DNA of 64,000 nt from Microvirga sp. BSC39 (lineage in GTDB: Bacteria > Pseudomonadota > Alphaproteobacteria > Rhizobiales > Beijerinckiaceae). This document shows, in pieces, positions 17,808-26,204 of this stretch; the stretch's first letter is position 1, and each line of letters opens with the position of its first letter. The notes under the pieces were generated by a model that ran no database searches, was not told the origin of the DNA, and saw nothing but the letters and a program-made list of their open reading frames with translations. The stretch spans positions 310,001 through 374,000 of the forward strand of contig NZ_JPUG01000062.1 in NCBI RefSeq assembly GCF_000739015.1, written 5' to 3'. Both the position numbers and the translations under genes were made by a program.

Positions 17808-19718
17808 ATGCCTTTCCCTAAGTCCAATCCCAGCCTCGACCGTGCCCTTGCCGACAAAGGCTACAACGATCCGACCCCCGTCCAGGCCGCCGTGCTGCAG
17901 CCGGAGGCTGTCGATCGCGATCTCCTCGTGTCCGCCCAGACGGGCTCCGGCAAGACGGTCGCCTACGGGCTCGCCATGGCGTCCACCCTGCTGGGCGACG
18001 CCGAGCGCTTCGAGGCTCCGCGCGAGCCCCTGGCCCTGATCATCGCCCCCACCCGTGAGCTCGCCCTCCAGGTCAACCGTGAGCTGATCTGGCTCTACGG
18101 CCCGGCCGGAGCCCGGGTCGCTTCCTGCGTCGGCGGCATGGATGTGCGCCGCGAGCAGAGGGCGCTCGCCGATGGCTGCCATATTGTGGTCGGCACCCCG
18201 GGCCGCCTGCGCGACCACCTGGAGCGCGGCCGCCTCGACACCTCCAAGATGCGCGTCGTGGTGCTCGACGAGGCGGACGAGATGCTCGATCTCGGCTTCC
18301 GGGAGGATCTGGAATTCATCCTCGACGCCACGCCGGAGGAGCGCCGCACGCTCCTGTTCTCGGCCACCCTGCCGAAGAACATCGTCGCCCTGGCCCGGCG
18401 CTACCAGCGCGACGCCCACCGCATCGACACCCTGGTCGAGAACGAGCCCCATGGCGACATCGACTACCGGGCCCTGAGGATCGCGCCCAACGAGGTCGAG
18501 CATGCGGTCGTCAACGTGCTGCGCTTCTACGAGAGCCGCGGCGCCATGGTGTTCTGCCATACCCGCGAGGCCGTGCGGCACCTGCATGCGAGCCTGATCG
18601 AGCGCGGCTTCGCGGCCGTGGCGATCTCGGGCGAACTGACCCAGAACGAGCGCAGCAACGCCCTGCAGTCGCTCCGGGACGGACGCGCCCGCGTGTGCGT
18701 CGCCACCGACGTGGCGGCCCGCGGCATTGACCTGCCGGATCTGGGCCTCGTGATCCATTTCGACCTGCCGAACGACCATGAGACCCTTCTGCACCGCAGC
18801 GGCCGCACGGGCCGCGCCGGCCGCAAGGGCACCTGCGTGATGCTGGTGCCCTATACACGCCGCCGCAAGGCCGAACGGCTCATCGACATGGCTCGGGTCG
18901 ACGTGACCTGGGCCGGCGCACCCACGGCCGATGAGATCCGCCTGCGCGACCGCGAGCGCCTGATGCAGGACCCGATCTTCGCGGAAGAGGCGACGGACGA
19001 GGACATGGGCATGGCGCGCGCGCTTCTGGCCGAGCGCTCGGCCGAGGAGATCGCCAATGCCCTGGTGAAGTTCCACCGGGCCCGCCTGCCGGCCCCGGAA
19101 GAGATCGTTGATGCGGGCACCGACCGCGAGCCGCGCCAGCGCAAGGACAAGCGCGAACGGACCGAGGAGCGCACCCGCGGCTTCAAGGATCGTGGCGCGT
19201 CGGAGGGCGGCTTCGAGCGCTCGTCCGAGGACATGGTGTGGTTCCGCATGAGCGTCGGCCGCCGCAACAACGCGGATCCCCGCTGGCTGCTGCCGATCAT
19301 CTGCCGCCTCGGCCACGTGACGAAGAAGGAGATCGGCTCGATCAAGATCTTCGACCGGGAGACGAAGTTCGAGATCGTCAAATCCCAGGCTGCGAAATTT
19401 GCCTCTGCCGTGCGCAAGACCAACGACGAGGACATGCGTATCGAGCCTGCCGATGCTGGGCCCGGCAAGCCGGGATACGGCAAGGGAGAACCCGGCAAGC
19501 CGCGCGACGCGAAGCCCTGGGGCGGACCGAAGGGCAATGGGCCCAAGAGCAGCGGGCCGAAGAGCCATGGCCCCAAGGAGCGGAGCGCCCATTCCGCCCG
19601 CAAGGGACCGCCAGCCGACAAGGGTCCGCAAGACTTCAAGGGCCCAAAGGACTTCAAGGGTCCGAAGGATTTCAAAAAGTCGAAGGACAAGAAGCGCTCA
19701 TCCGACAAGCGCCCCTGA
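17808..19718 (+). CDS. DEAD-box RNA helicase, DbpA-like with basic C-terminal tail
   Basis: This 636-residue RNA helicase has all core motifs: Q-motif PTPVQAAV, Walker A AQTGSGKT, PTRELA, TPGR, DEAD box VLDEADEMLDLGF, SAT, ARGIDLP and HRSGRTGRAGRKG. A DbpA-type RNA-binding domain follows (about residues 470-535, MVWFRMSVGRRNNADPRWLLPIICR). The last ~90 residues are low-complexity and basic, rich in GPK repeats, including three exact-length KGP(Q/K)DF units (19620-19673). Such enzymes remodel rRNA during ribosome assembly or act in cold adaptation. A strong terminator follows. Confidence 0.93.
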   Translation: MPFPKSNPSLDRALADKGYNDPTPVQAAVLQPEAVDRDLLVSAQTGSGKTVAYGLAMASTLLGDAERFEAPREPLALIIAPTRELALQVNRELIWLYGPAGARVASCVGGMDVRREQRALADGCHIVVGTPGRLRDHLERGRLDTSKMRVVVLDEADEMLDLGFREDLEFILDATPEERRTLLFSATLPKNIVALARRYQRDAHRIDTLVENEPHGDIDYRALRIAPNEVEHAVVNVLRFYESRGAMVFCHTREAVRHLHASLIERGFAAVAISGELTQNERSNALQSLRDGRARVCVATDVAARGIDLPDLGLVIHFDLPNDHETLLHRSGRTGRAGRKGTCVMLVPYTRRRKAERLIDMARVDVTWAGAPTADEIRLRDRERLMQDPIFAEEATDEDMGMARALLAERSAEEIANALVKFHRARLPAPEEIVDAGTDREPRQRKDKRERTEERTRGFKDRGASEGGFERSSEDMVWFRMSVGRRNNADPRWLLPIICRLGHVTKKEIGSIKIFDRETKFEIVKSQAAKFASAVRKTNDEDMRIEPADAGPGKPGYGKGEPGKPRDAKPWGGPKGNGPKSSGPKSHGPKERSAHSARKGPPADKGPQDFKGPKDFKGPKDFKKSKDKKRSSDKRP

Positions 19719-19727
19719 TTGAAGCAA

Positions 19728-19765
19728 CAGGCCGGGACATGTTCATGTCCCGGCCTGAGTTCATT
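19728..19765 (+). terminator. Rho-independent terminator of the helicase gene
   Basis: A 14-bp perfect stem, CAGGCCGGGACATG (19728-19741) with CATGTCCCGGCCTG (19744-19757), and a 2-nt loop. A TTCATTTT tail follows. Confidence 0.85.
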
Positions 19766-19856
19766 TTGGCCTCGGAGGAGCCCTTCTCCTCCCGAAGCTT
19801 CCGGCAAGGCCCTGGTCTGTGGGCACGGACGGCTCGAAATTTCGCTCAATAGGATT

Positions 19857-19890
19857 GTTGCATTGCAGCATGGATATTGTGCATCGCAAC
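19857..19890 (+). promoter_or_regulatory. Paired TGC-N3-GCA sites, possible PhaR-type operator
   Basis: TTGC-ATT-GCAG (19858-19868) and TGC-ATC-GCA (19880-19888) lie about 70-90 bp upstream of the PHB-depolymerase-like gene. Together they form an imperfect inverted repeat GTTGCATTGCA / TGCATCGCAAC. PhaR regulators of polyhydroxyalkanoate genes in alphaproteobacteria bind TGC/GCA-rich sites close to CTGC-N3-GCAG. The match is visible in sequence; PhaR binding is inference. Confidence 0.5.
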
Positions 19891-19950
19891 ATAAGCACCA
19901 TATTAGGCGTTAGCTTCAGATCTTATCTTACCCGGAAGGGCCCAACCATA

Positions 19951-21162
19951 ATGCAACGCTTAGGTCAGATGATTCAGCACCTGGCGCGCCATCGGCGCCA
20001 GTGGGAAACCACCATGAAAGCCTCCGGCGCAGCGGCGGCTTCCTTCGACAGTTCAACCATAGCAAGCCGCCTGACCGAGACGGTCAGCTTCGGTCCCAAT
20101 CCGGGCAACCTGCGCATGCTGACCCATGTGCCGGAGATGGTCTCTTCATCCCCGGCTCTCGTGGTCGTTCTGCATGGCTGCACGCAGACCGCGGCTGGAT
20201 ACGATCATGGCTCCGGTTGGTCGTCCCTGGCGGATCGCTACGGCTTCATCGTGCTCTATGCCGAGCAGCAGGACGCCAATAACCCCAAGCGCTGCTTCAA
20301 CTGGTTTCAGGCCGGCGACATCGAACGCGACAAGGGCGAAGCGTACTCGATCCGGCAGATGGTCGAGCATGCGATCAAGCAGCACAATGTGGATCGCAGC
20401 CGCGTCTTCGTCACCGGGCTTTCGGCGGGCGGAGCCATGACGGCGACCATGCTCGCCACCTACCCTGAGGTATTCGCCAGCGGTGCGATCATTGCGGGCC
20501 TTCCCTATCGCTGCGCCACCAGCGTTCCGGAAGCGTTCGAGTGCATGTTCCAGGGACAGACCCGATCGGCGCAGGAATGGGGTGATCTCGTGCGCAACGC
20601 CTCGTCCCATCGGGGGCCATGGCCCAAGGTGTCCGTCTGGCACGGCAGCGCCGACGCGACCGTAAAGCCGATGAACGCCGGCGAGATCATCAAGCAATGG
20701 ACCAACGTCCACGGCCTGAAGCCGAGTCCCAGCTTGAGTGAAACCGTCGACGGTTACCCGCACCGTGTCTGGACCAACGCGTCCGGCGAGGACGTGATCG
20801 AGGAATATGTCATCACCGGCATGGCGCACGGCACGCCGCTGGCCACCGGCGACGACGAGAACAGCTACGGCGCGGCTGGCCCGTTCCTGCTCGATGTGGG
20901 TATTTCATCCAGCTACCGGATCGCAAGCTTCTGGGGGCTGACCGAACAGGCCGATGAGGTCTCGCGGGTGCGCACCACCTCTGAGCCCGTTCGGCATGCC
21001 CCGCCAACGGTGATCACCGGCAAGCGGCCTGCAGAAGACGAGTGGGCGGCAAGAGGCGCCACACGCAAGCCGCGGCAGGGCAACCCGAATTCCGGCATGC
21101 CGCATATGGATGTGGGCTCGGTGATCACGAAGGCCCTCAAGGCGGCAGGTCTGATGAAGTAA
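19951..21162 (+). CDS. PHB-depolymerase-family esterase
   Basis: From ATG 19951 the protein has 403 residues. It has the alpha/beta-hydrolase oxyanion segment VVVLHGCTQTAAGYDHGSGW and the nucleophile box TGLSAGGAM (Ser158). The likely acid and base are in HGSADATVKP and GMAHGTPL. This is the esterase/short-chain-length polyhydroxyalkanoate depolymerase family (catalytic domain type 1, LpqC-like). No clear signal peptide is seen (MQRLGQMIQHLARHRRQW), so it may act inside the cell or use another route. The ~70-residue C-terminal tail is proline/arginine-rich. The real substrate could be PHB, a feruloyl ester or another polyester. Confidence 0.88.
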   Translation: MQRLGQMIQHLARHRRQWETTMKASGAAAASFDSSTIASRLTETVSFGPNPGNLRMLTHVPEMVSSSPALVVVLHGCTQTAAGYDHGSGWSSLADRYGFIVLYAEQQDANNPKRCFNWFQAGDIERDKGEAYSIRQMVEHAIKQHNVDRSRVFVTGLSAGGAMTATMLATYPEVFASGAIIAGLPYRCATSVPEAFECMFQGQTRSAQEWGDLVRNASSHRGPWPKVSVWHGSADATVKPMNAGEIIKQWTNVHGLKPSPSLSETVDGYPHRVWTNASGEDVIEEYVITGMAHGTPLATGDDENSYGAAGPFLLDVGISSSYRIASFWGLTEQADEVSRVRTTSEPVRHAPPTVITGKRPAEDEWAARGATRKPRQGNPNSGMPHMDVGSVITKALKAAGLMK

Positions 21163-21187
21163 GCCGGTTGCGAGGGCGCACGAACGA

Positions 21188-21219
21188 GGGTCAGGCATCT
21201 GCGGGCGCCTGGCCCTTTT
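21188..21219 (+). terminator. Terminator between esterase and DUF1194 genes
   Basis: GGGTCAGGC (21188-21196) pairs with GCCTGGCCC (21207-21215; one T-G pair) and is followed by TTTT. It closes the esterase transcript ahead of the convergent DUF1194 gene. Confidence 0.7.
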
Positions 21220-22046
21220 CACTTGTTCGATGGCTTTCTATCCTGACTCAGCAGGTCTTCCTGCTTGCGCTTCTCGCCCGTCACGCAATTCATGCTCGGG
21301 ATGGTGGCTTGCGCCGGGATGATGCGAGGAGTGACATCATCGATCCCGGCGATCTCGCGCATGATCTTCGTGCGGATGACCATGGCGAACTGCTCGGGAT
21401 CGTGCAGGGGCAGAACGAACGATCCGACGCCGCCGATCACGCATTCCTTGAAGTAGAGATCGAGATCCTGCAGTTCCGTCGAGCCTGACGCCCGCCTGAA
21501 CATGATCGGCAGCCCATTGATGACGATGCCGTCCGCGACAGCCTCATCCCTGGCATAGGTGACGTGGCGGCCGTCGTTGTTGGGACCATCCCCGGATACG
21601 TCGACAACGCGGCGGATCGGAGCCCCGCCCAATTGCTCGAACAGCCTGCGGCTATGATCGACGATGCCGGAAATCGATGTCATGCCGGCCTGGCGAATGG
21701 GCTGGTAGGAAAGATGATTGGCGAAAGAAGTCGCCTTCTCGGGACTGTCGATGATGGTCCATGGCACGAGAACGCGCTGATCCTTCACGCCAGACCATTC
21801 CACGTAAGTGACGGCGATGCGGCCATTCAGGCCGTTTGCGATGGCCTCGTGCACAAGGGAGGATCGGAAGGCTTCAACGAAGCCCTCACGCTGCAGGCCC
21901 TGCTCATCGCCTTCCATGGACGAGGAGACATCGACCGCGATGACGAGAGCAACATCGAGTTCCGCTTCGGGGGTTAGCGGCCCGGCCGCTAGAACTTCAC
22001 TGGCCAGAAGAAAAAACGCGAGAGTACTCAGGAGCCTGTTCGCCAT
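21219..22046 (-). CDS. DUF1194 von Willebrand factor A-domain protein, exported
   Basis: From ATG 22046 (GGAGG 6 nt upstream) the protein has 275 residues with a signal peptide cut near VLAA. The mature domain opens ELDVALVIAVDVSSSMEGDEQ, containing the DxSxS metal-ion-dependent adhesion motif of VWA domains, and continues QREGFVEAFRS and RRVVDVSGDGPNN. This matches DUF1194, a family found mainly in alphaproteobacteria with no assigned function. It is likely periplasmic and involved in protein-protein interaction. Confidence 0.88.
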   Translation of the reverse strand: MANRLLSTLAFFLLASEVLAAGPLTPEAELDVALVIAVDVSSSMEGDEQGLQREGFVEAFRSSLVHEAIANGLNGRIAVTYVEWSGVKDQRVLVPWTIIDSPEKATSFANHLSYQPIRQAGMTSISGIVDHSRRLFEQLGGAPIRRVVDVSGDGPNNDGRHVTYARDEAVADGIVINGLPIMFRRASGSTELQDLDLYFKECVIGGVGSFVLPLHDPEQFAMVIRTKIMREIAGIDDVTPRIIPAQATIPSMNCVTGEKRKQEDLLSQDRKPSNK

Positions 22047-22337
22047 GACTACCTCCGCTCCCGGCCCTCGATCCACCGACCGCTGCCAAGGCTGCGCTTG
22101 TCAACGCGCCAATCGGGCATTTGATACGCGGGAGCCGTCACAAATTCTGCGCTGGCGGATGGGAGCGAGCAGACGCCGCGTTATTTTTCGCCAGTCGAGC
22201 GGTGAAAAAATCATAACCACTGCAAGGACTTACCTCTTAAAAGTCAAACGTAACAAAATCCACTCTCTATACGCAGAGCAGACAAGGATCGGGCTGTTCA
22301 GTAAGGTTTAATGACGTTACGCAAGGGGGCTATAACA

Positions 22338-22577
22338 ATGAAACCGGACATGGACCTGATCGGCGCTCTCACCAGCTTCTCCGTCGGCACGCTCGACGGC
22401 CAGGACGCGATGATGGTGATTGAATTGGCCACCACGCCTGAGGAATACGAGCAGGGTATCCGGCGTCAGATGCCGGTGGCCATGACCCCCGAGCATGCCC
22501 GCGAACCCGGCGAAGCGCTCCTTCTGGCGGCTAAGGCGGCTCAGATGGGTGAGGCCCCCAGCTACGCGATGAACTGA
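22338..22577 (+). CDS. Small hypothetical protein (79 residues)
   Basis: ATG 22338 is preceded by AAGGGGG with 8-9 nt spacing; an in-frame ATG at 22311 would add nine residues. The sequence is MKPDMDLIGALTSFSVGTL... ending AAQMGEAPSYAMN. It is mildly acidic with no membrane segment. I do not recognise the family. The ~290 bp upstream are AT-rich (runs such as CTCTTAAAAGTCAAACGTAA) and probably hold the promoters of this gene and of the divergent DUF1194 gene. Confidence 0.55.
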   Translation: MKPDMDLIGALTSFSVGTLDGQDAMMVIELATTPEEYEQGIRRQMPVAMTPEHAREPGEALLLAAKAAQMGEAPSYAMN

Positions 22578-22607
22578 TCCACTGGCTTTTAAGTCATGCG
22601 GGACCTG

Positions 22608-23315
22608 CTATCGGCACGCTCGGTAGGATCCCATATCGAAGTGGAAATGATCGTGGTGAGCCTCGTTGTAAGCGGGGCTGAGCACAACATCGAAGAACCG
22701 GCAGGCTCCATCTCTCAAGGCGCGCAGGAAAGCCACCCGGCGCCCATCGCCTCCTGACCAATCGTCCTTCACCGTGATCTGCTGCCCGTTGGCGAGGACG
22801 AAGCCTGCAATATCGATGGCATTGGCGGTGGCATGCTCGCTGCGCCGACCACCAGCCCGATGATTGATGTTCCGGCAGGCATAAGTGCCGAAATGCACGA
22901 CCCTCACGACCTCCTGTCCGAGATGCTCCCGCGCGGCCGGAAGCAGGACGTGCTGCTCGAACAGGGCCCAGGCGACCGTCAGCGGGCATGTGGCCGTGAA
23001 ATTCGCGCTCAACCCGACCGAAGACCGGGACACCTCGACGGCGTTCGACAGCCCGCAGCCGTCCTGTGAGGCACGATCCGGCACGGTTCGGTGAGACACT
23101 GTTGACCCATCCAATACAATCAAGCACTGCCTGGGATCACGCTCGAGACGGGAGAGCTTCCAGCCGGTCAGCCAATTGACCTCGTCCGCAACCCTCAGGG
23201 GCGTGAAGGGATTGAGCCGGTTCGGAATATCGAGAACACCGCCTCGGACCAATCACAACGCGACTGCAGCCCCAAGCACGAGAGCAAGAGCCAGCCGGAC
23301 AAGGATGACCCGCAT
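22608..23315 (-). pseudogene. Extensin-like C-terminal domain protein, interrupted by an in-frame TGA
   Basis: The C-terminal ~200 residues are an extensin-like domain: CPLTVAWALFEQHVLLPAAREHLGQEV, RVVHFGTYACRNINHRAGGRRSEHATANAIDIAGF, and PAYNEAHHDHFHFDMG. The His/Asp pattern resembles peptidoglycan-active VanY/extensin enzymes. Upstream in the same frame an ATG (23315; or GTG 23357) encodes a membrane anchor MRVILVRLALALVLGAAVAL, then TGA (23253-23255), then LVRGGVLDIPNRLNPFTPL. Family members usually have an unbroken anchor-to-domain sequence, often with Trp here (TGG to TGA is one base). A TTG at 23252 could start a soluble form, but it would lack the anchor. Sequencing error is the alternative. 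Confidence 0.75.
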
Positions 23316-23402
23316 GATGCTGGAGCGCGGCTTCTGTTGAGGCTGATCGTCATGCACCCTCCTGTTCTAGGGCTACCCCGTGCAGGATCCACCTGATTGC
23401 TA

Positions 23403-23453
23403 AAGCATCGGACCCAAAAGTGGACTTGCACTTTTGGGGCTTATCCGATGCTT
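23403..23453. repeat. Long palindromic intergenic repeat
   Basis: AAGCATCGGA (23403-23412) pairs with TCCGATGCTT (23444-23453). Inside, CCCAAAAGTG (23413-23422) pairs with CACTTTTGGG (about 23429-23438). The result is a near-continuous ~20-bp stem. Palindromes of this wording (AGCATCGGA...AAAAGTG...CACTTTT...TCCGATGCT) are, from memory, dispersed in Hyphomicrobiales genomes. It sits in the ~350-bp gap between the extensin-like and HU genes, where I see no gene. Confidence 0.75.
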
Positions 23454-23572
23454 CCTCTGTCGATGAGAGCATCGTTCCTGCGGACCCGGTGGGACGCACG
23501 ATGCTTGGGTGCGCAGCGTTCCTCTACGACGCAGCAAACCATGCAGGTGATGCGCTGCAGGTGCGAGGCAAC

Positions 23573-23602
23573 AAAAAAGCAAGGCAGTTTCCTGCCTTGC
23601 TT
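23573..23602 (-). terminator. Rho-independent terminator of the HU gene
   Basis: On the minus strand AAGCAAGGCAG, a GAAA loop, CTGCCTTGCTT and then TTTT: an 11-bp perfect stem (23577-23587 with 23592-23602) with a T-tract. It lies 60 nt past the HU stop. Confidence 0.88.
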
Positions 23603-23662
23603 GTGTCGAGACCCGATATCCTCTGCGGTCGAAGGGGCATCCCTCCGACTCGGAAGATTCGC

Positions 23663-24139
23663 TCAGATGGAGTCCTTGAGGTCCTTGGCCGCGCGGAAGG
23701 CGATCTTCTTCGAAGCCTTGATCTTCACGGGCTCGCCGGTCTGCGGGTTGCGGCCCATGCGGGCGGCGCGCTTGCGCACCTGCAGGATGCCAAGGCCGCT
23801 CAGGCGGATCTTGTCGCCCTTCTTCAGGCTCTTGGCGATCATCTCGACCACCTGGTTCAACATCTCGTTGGCCTGGCGCTTCGGAACCTCGTGCATCTCG
23901 GACAGACGGTCGGCAATGTTGCGCAGCGTCAGGATCGGGGAAGCCGACGAGGCCGAAGCCTTCGCGGTCTTCTTCACGGATGCCTTCGAAGTCTTGCTCG
24001 CAGCCTTGGTCGCAGCCGCCTTGCCGGCAGCCTTGGCGGGCGCCTTTGCGGTCTTCGACGTTGCCTTTGCTGCAGCCTTCGGCGCCGCAGCCTTCTTGGC
24101 CGGGGCCTTCTTGGAAACCTTGGTTGCAGTCTTGGCCAT
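23663..24139 (-). CDS. HU-family DNA-binding protein with histone-H1-like N-terminal tail
   Basis: The protein has 158 residues. Residues 1-66 are almost only Ala, Lys, Ser and Thr (KKAPAKKAAAPKAAAK pattern), like histone H1/Hc1 tails. Residues ~68-158 are a bacterial HU/IHF domain: NIADRLSEMHEVPKRQANEMLNQVVEMI, GDKIRLSGLGILQVRKRAARMGRNPQTGEPVKI, with the DNA-intercalating arm (RMGRNPQTGE). It should compact the nucleoid, the tail adding electrostatic DNA binding. ATG 24139 has AAGGAG upstream and a strong terminator follows. Confidence 0.92.
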   Translation of the reverse strand: MAKTATKVSKKAPAKKAAAPKAAAKATSKTAKAPAKAAGKAAATKAASKTSKASVKKTAKASASSASPILTLRNIADRLSEMHEVPKRQANEMLNQVVEMIAKSLKKGDKIRLSGLGILQVRKRAARMGRNPQTGEPVKIKASKKIAFRAAKDLKDSI

Positions 24140-24520
24140 CAGGAACTCCTTGTTTTCGACGGTGAATGCATAAGACAGCAGTTCCTCATTAGCGCGTTCA
24201 GCGAGGAATTAAAGTGGCAAAGTTGGTTTTACGCACAATAGTCGAGGGATACTTGCCCATATCTCGTCAAGAGGCGCCCGATTGCTGCCTTGCATTCATA
24301 GAACCCGCGCCGTTGCACCGCCGATCGCGTTCGCCGTCGATAAGCGCAGCAGAAGTCAGGTCTCATCGGAGAATCAGCTCCGTATGCTTGGCCCATCGAA
24401 GCAAGTCCGAGCGACCGCCATTGTTCGGCGGCCCGGGCGAATGATAGCAATATTCAGATCGACAAAGAGCCTCGTCCCATCATATTCCCTAGCGGGATAG
24501 AACAACGCCACGGTGAGAAC
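24140..24520. other. Intergenic region between HU and KDG kinase genes (about 380 bp)
   Basis: No reading frame here looks like a real gene. The stretch is more AT-rich than the flanking genes near both ends. Being the gap between two divergent genes, it should hold both promoters, but I cannot assign -35/-10 boxes with confidence. Confidence 0.5.
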
Positions 24521-25423
24521 ATGACACGGGTCGCCTGCATTGGGGAATGCATGATCGAGCTTCGCGAGGAGGCTGATGGCAGGCTCTCCCGAAGCTTCGG
24601 CGGAGACACCCTCAACACGGCCGTCTATCTCGCCCGCCTCGGCTCACAGGTCGATTACGTCACGGCCCTGGGGGACGACAGCTGGAGCGACGAGCTCATC
24701 GCAGCCTGGGAGGCGGAGGGCGTGGGCACAAAACGCGTGCTGCGCCTGGCGGGCCGCCTGCCCGGTCTCTACATCATCCAGACCGACACCAAGGGCGAAC
24801 GCCGGTTCTCGTACTGGCGCGACACAGCCGCTGCCCGCCTGCTCTTCCAGGCTCCTGAAGCCCACACGATCATCGCCTCTCTCGCCGATGACGACCTCGT
24901 CTATTTCTCGGGCATCTCGCTCTCGCTTTACGGAGATGAAGGACGCGGGCGCCTGTTCGATGCGTTGCGCGCGGTACGCTCAGCCGGCAAGCGCGTGGCC
25001 TTCGATACCAATTTCCGCCCGCGGGGCTGGCCCGATCGGGAGATCGCCCGAATGGCCTTCCGGCAAGCCTTCGCATGTGCCGATATCATTCTGGCGTCCA
25101 CGGAAGATCTCGAGCTCCTGTTTGAAAGCACCGGCACGGATGAAGTGCTGGCCTTCGCAGATCGGGCGGAAATCGTCCTCAAACATCCGGACCTGACGTG
25201 CCGGGTTATGCTGCAGGGCAAGGAGATCGTCGTTCCGGGCACGCCTGCGGACGACGTCGTCGACACGACTGCGGCCGGCGACAGCTTCGCGGCCGCCTAT
25301 CTGCACACGCGCCTTCTGGGCAAGGACCCTGAGGCCGCGGCCCGTGCAGGCCATCGTCTCGCGGGACAGGTGGTGCGCTATCGCGGCGCGATCATTCCTC
25401 GCGATGCGATGCCCCAGCCCTAA
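24521..25423 (+). CDS. kdgK: 2-dehydro-3-deoxygluconate kinase (PfkB family)
   Basis: This 300-residue sugar kinase has the PfkB N-terminal pattern (ACIGECMIEL, SFGGDTLNTAVYLARLG, VDYVTALGDD), a substrate-type stretch ERRFSYWRDTAAARLLF typical of KDG kinases, and the C-terminal signature DTTAAGDSFAAAYLH with the catalytic Asp. It would make 2-keto-3-deoxy-6-phosphogluconate from KDG. The aldolase that splits that product is encoded 38 nt downstream, so the two form a pathway pair for uronate/aldonate catabolism. ATG 24521 has GGTGAG before it. Confidence 0.88.
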   Translation: MTRVACIGECMIELREEADGRLSRSFGGDTLNTAVYLARLGSQVDYVTALGDDSWSDELIAAWEAEGVGTKRVLRLAGRLPGLYIIQTDTKGERRFSYWRDTAAARLLFQAPEAHTIIASLADDDLVYFSGISLSLYGDEGRGRLFDALRAVRSAGKRVAFDTNFRPRGWPDREIARMAFRQAFACADIILASTEDLELLFESTGTDEVLAFADRAEIVLKHPDLTCRVMLQGKEIVVPGTPADDVVDTTAAGDSFAAAYLHTRLLGKDPEAAARAGHRLAGQVVRYRGAIIPRDAMPQP

Positions 25424-25461
25424 GCCGCCTGCATGAATACATCGCTCAAGGAGTTCCTCGG

Positions 25462-26127
25462 ATGACCCAAGATCTGTCAGCTCTCGCTGAATCCCGCGAC
25501 CGGCAGCTTGCCGATCTGCTCCGCTCCGGTCCCGTCGTTCCGGTTATCACGCTGGAACGTGTGGAGGATGCGGTTCCTCTCGCACGCGCCCTCGTGGCGG
25601 GCGGGCTGCGCCTTCTCGAGATCACCCTGCGCACACCGGCAGCAGTCGATGCGGCAGCCGCCATCATCCGGGACGTGCCGGACGCCATCGTGGGCATCGG
25701 CACGGTGCTGACGCCAAAGGACCTGGAGCGGGCCCAGGCGCTCGGCGCCCGCTACGCCCTGAGCCCCGGCGCCACGCCGGACCTGCTCGATGCGGCGTCT
25801 CGAAGCGAGATGCCGTTCATTCCCGGCATTGCCACGGCGTCCGAGCTGATGATGGCGCTGGCTCACGGCTTCCAGACCGTCAAGTTCTTCCCTGCCGTTG
25901 CAGCGGGAGGCATTCCCGCCCTGAAGGCTCTCGCAGGACCGTTCCCACAGGCACGCTTCTGCCCCACGGGCGGCATCGACGAGAAGAACGCCAAGGACTG
26001 GCTTGCCTTGCCGAATGTGGTGGCGGTCGGCGGCTCATGGATCTGCTCAACCACCGACATTCGCGCACAGGCCTGGGATGAGATCACCGCAAAGGCGCAA
26101 AGAGCAGTAGCTTCAGCGAAGGCCTGA
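25462..26127 (+). CDS. eda: KDPG/KHG aldolase
   Basis: This 221-residue class I aldolase has VVPVITLERVEDAVPLARALVAGGLRLLEITLRTPAAV, GIGTVLTPKDLERAQALGARYALSPG, and the Schiff-base lysine segment VKFFPAVAAGG, then RFCPTGGIDEKNAKDWLALPNVVAVGGSW. It cleaves 2-keto-3-deoxy-6-phosphogluconate to pyruvate and glyceraldehyde-3-P, the last step of the Entner-Doudoroff route. AAGGAG precedes the ATG. It is the second gene of the kdgK-eda unit. Confidence 0.94.
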   Translation: MTQDLSALAESRDRQLADLLRSGPVVPVITLERVEDAVPLARALVAGGLRLLEITLRTPAAVDAAAAIIRDVPDAIVGIGTVLTPKDLERAQALGARYALSPGATPDLLDAASRSEMPFIPGIATASELMMALAHGFQTVKFFPAVAAGGIPALKALAGPFPQARFCPTGGIDEKNAKDWLALPNVVAVGGSWICSTTDIRAQAWDEITAKAQRAVASAKA

Positions 26128-26204
26128 GGACCTTCCTCGCATTTGGTAGGATTGTCAGGCCCCTCCCCCGTGGCGATACTTCCGCGTAATGGGGAGGACC
26201 AGAC

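Noticed and set aside
23397-24241. Two plus-strand frames over the HU gene
   Set aside because: They are shadows of the HU gene; the Leu/Arg-rich content mirrors its Ala/Lys codons.
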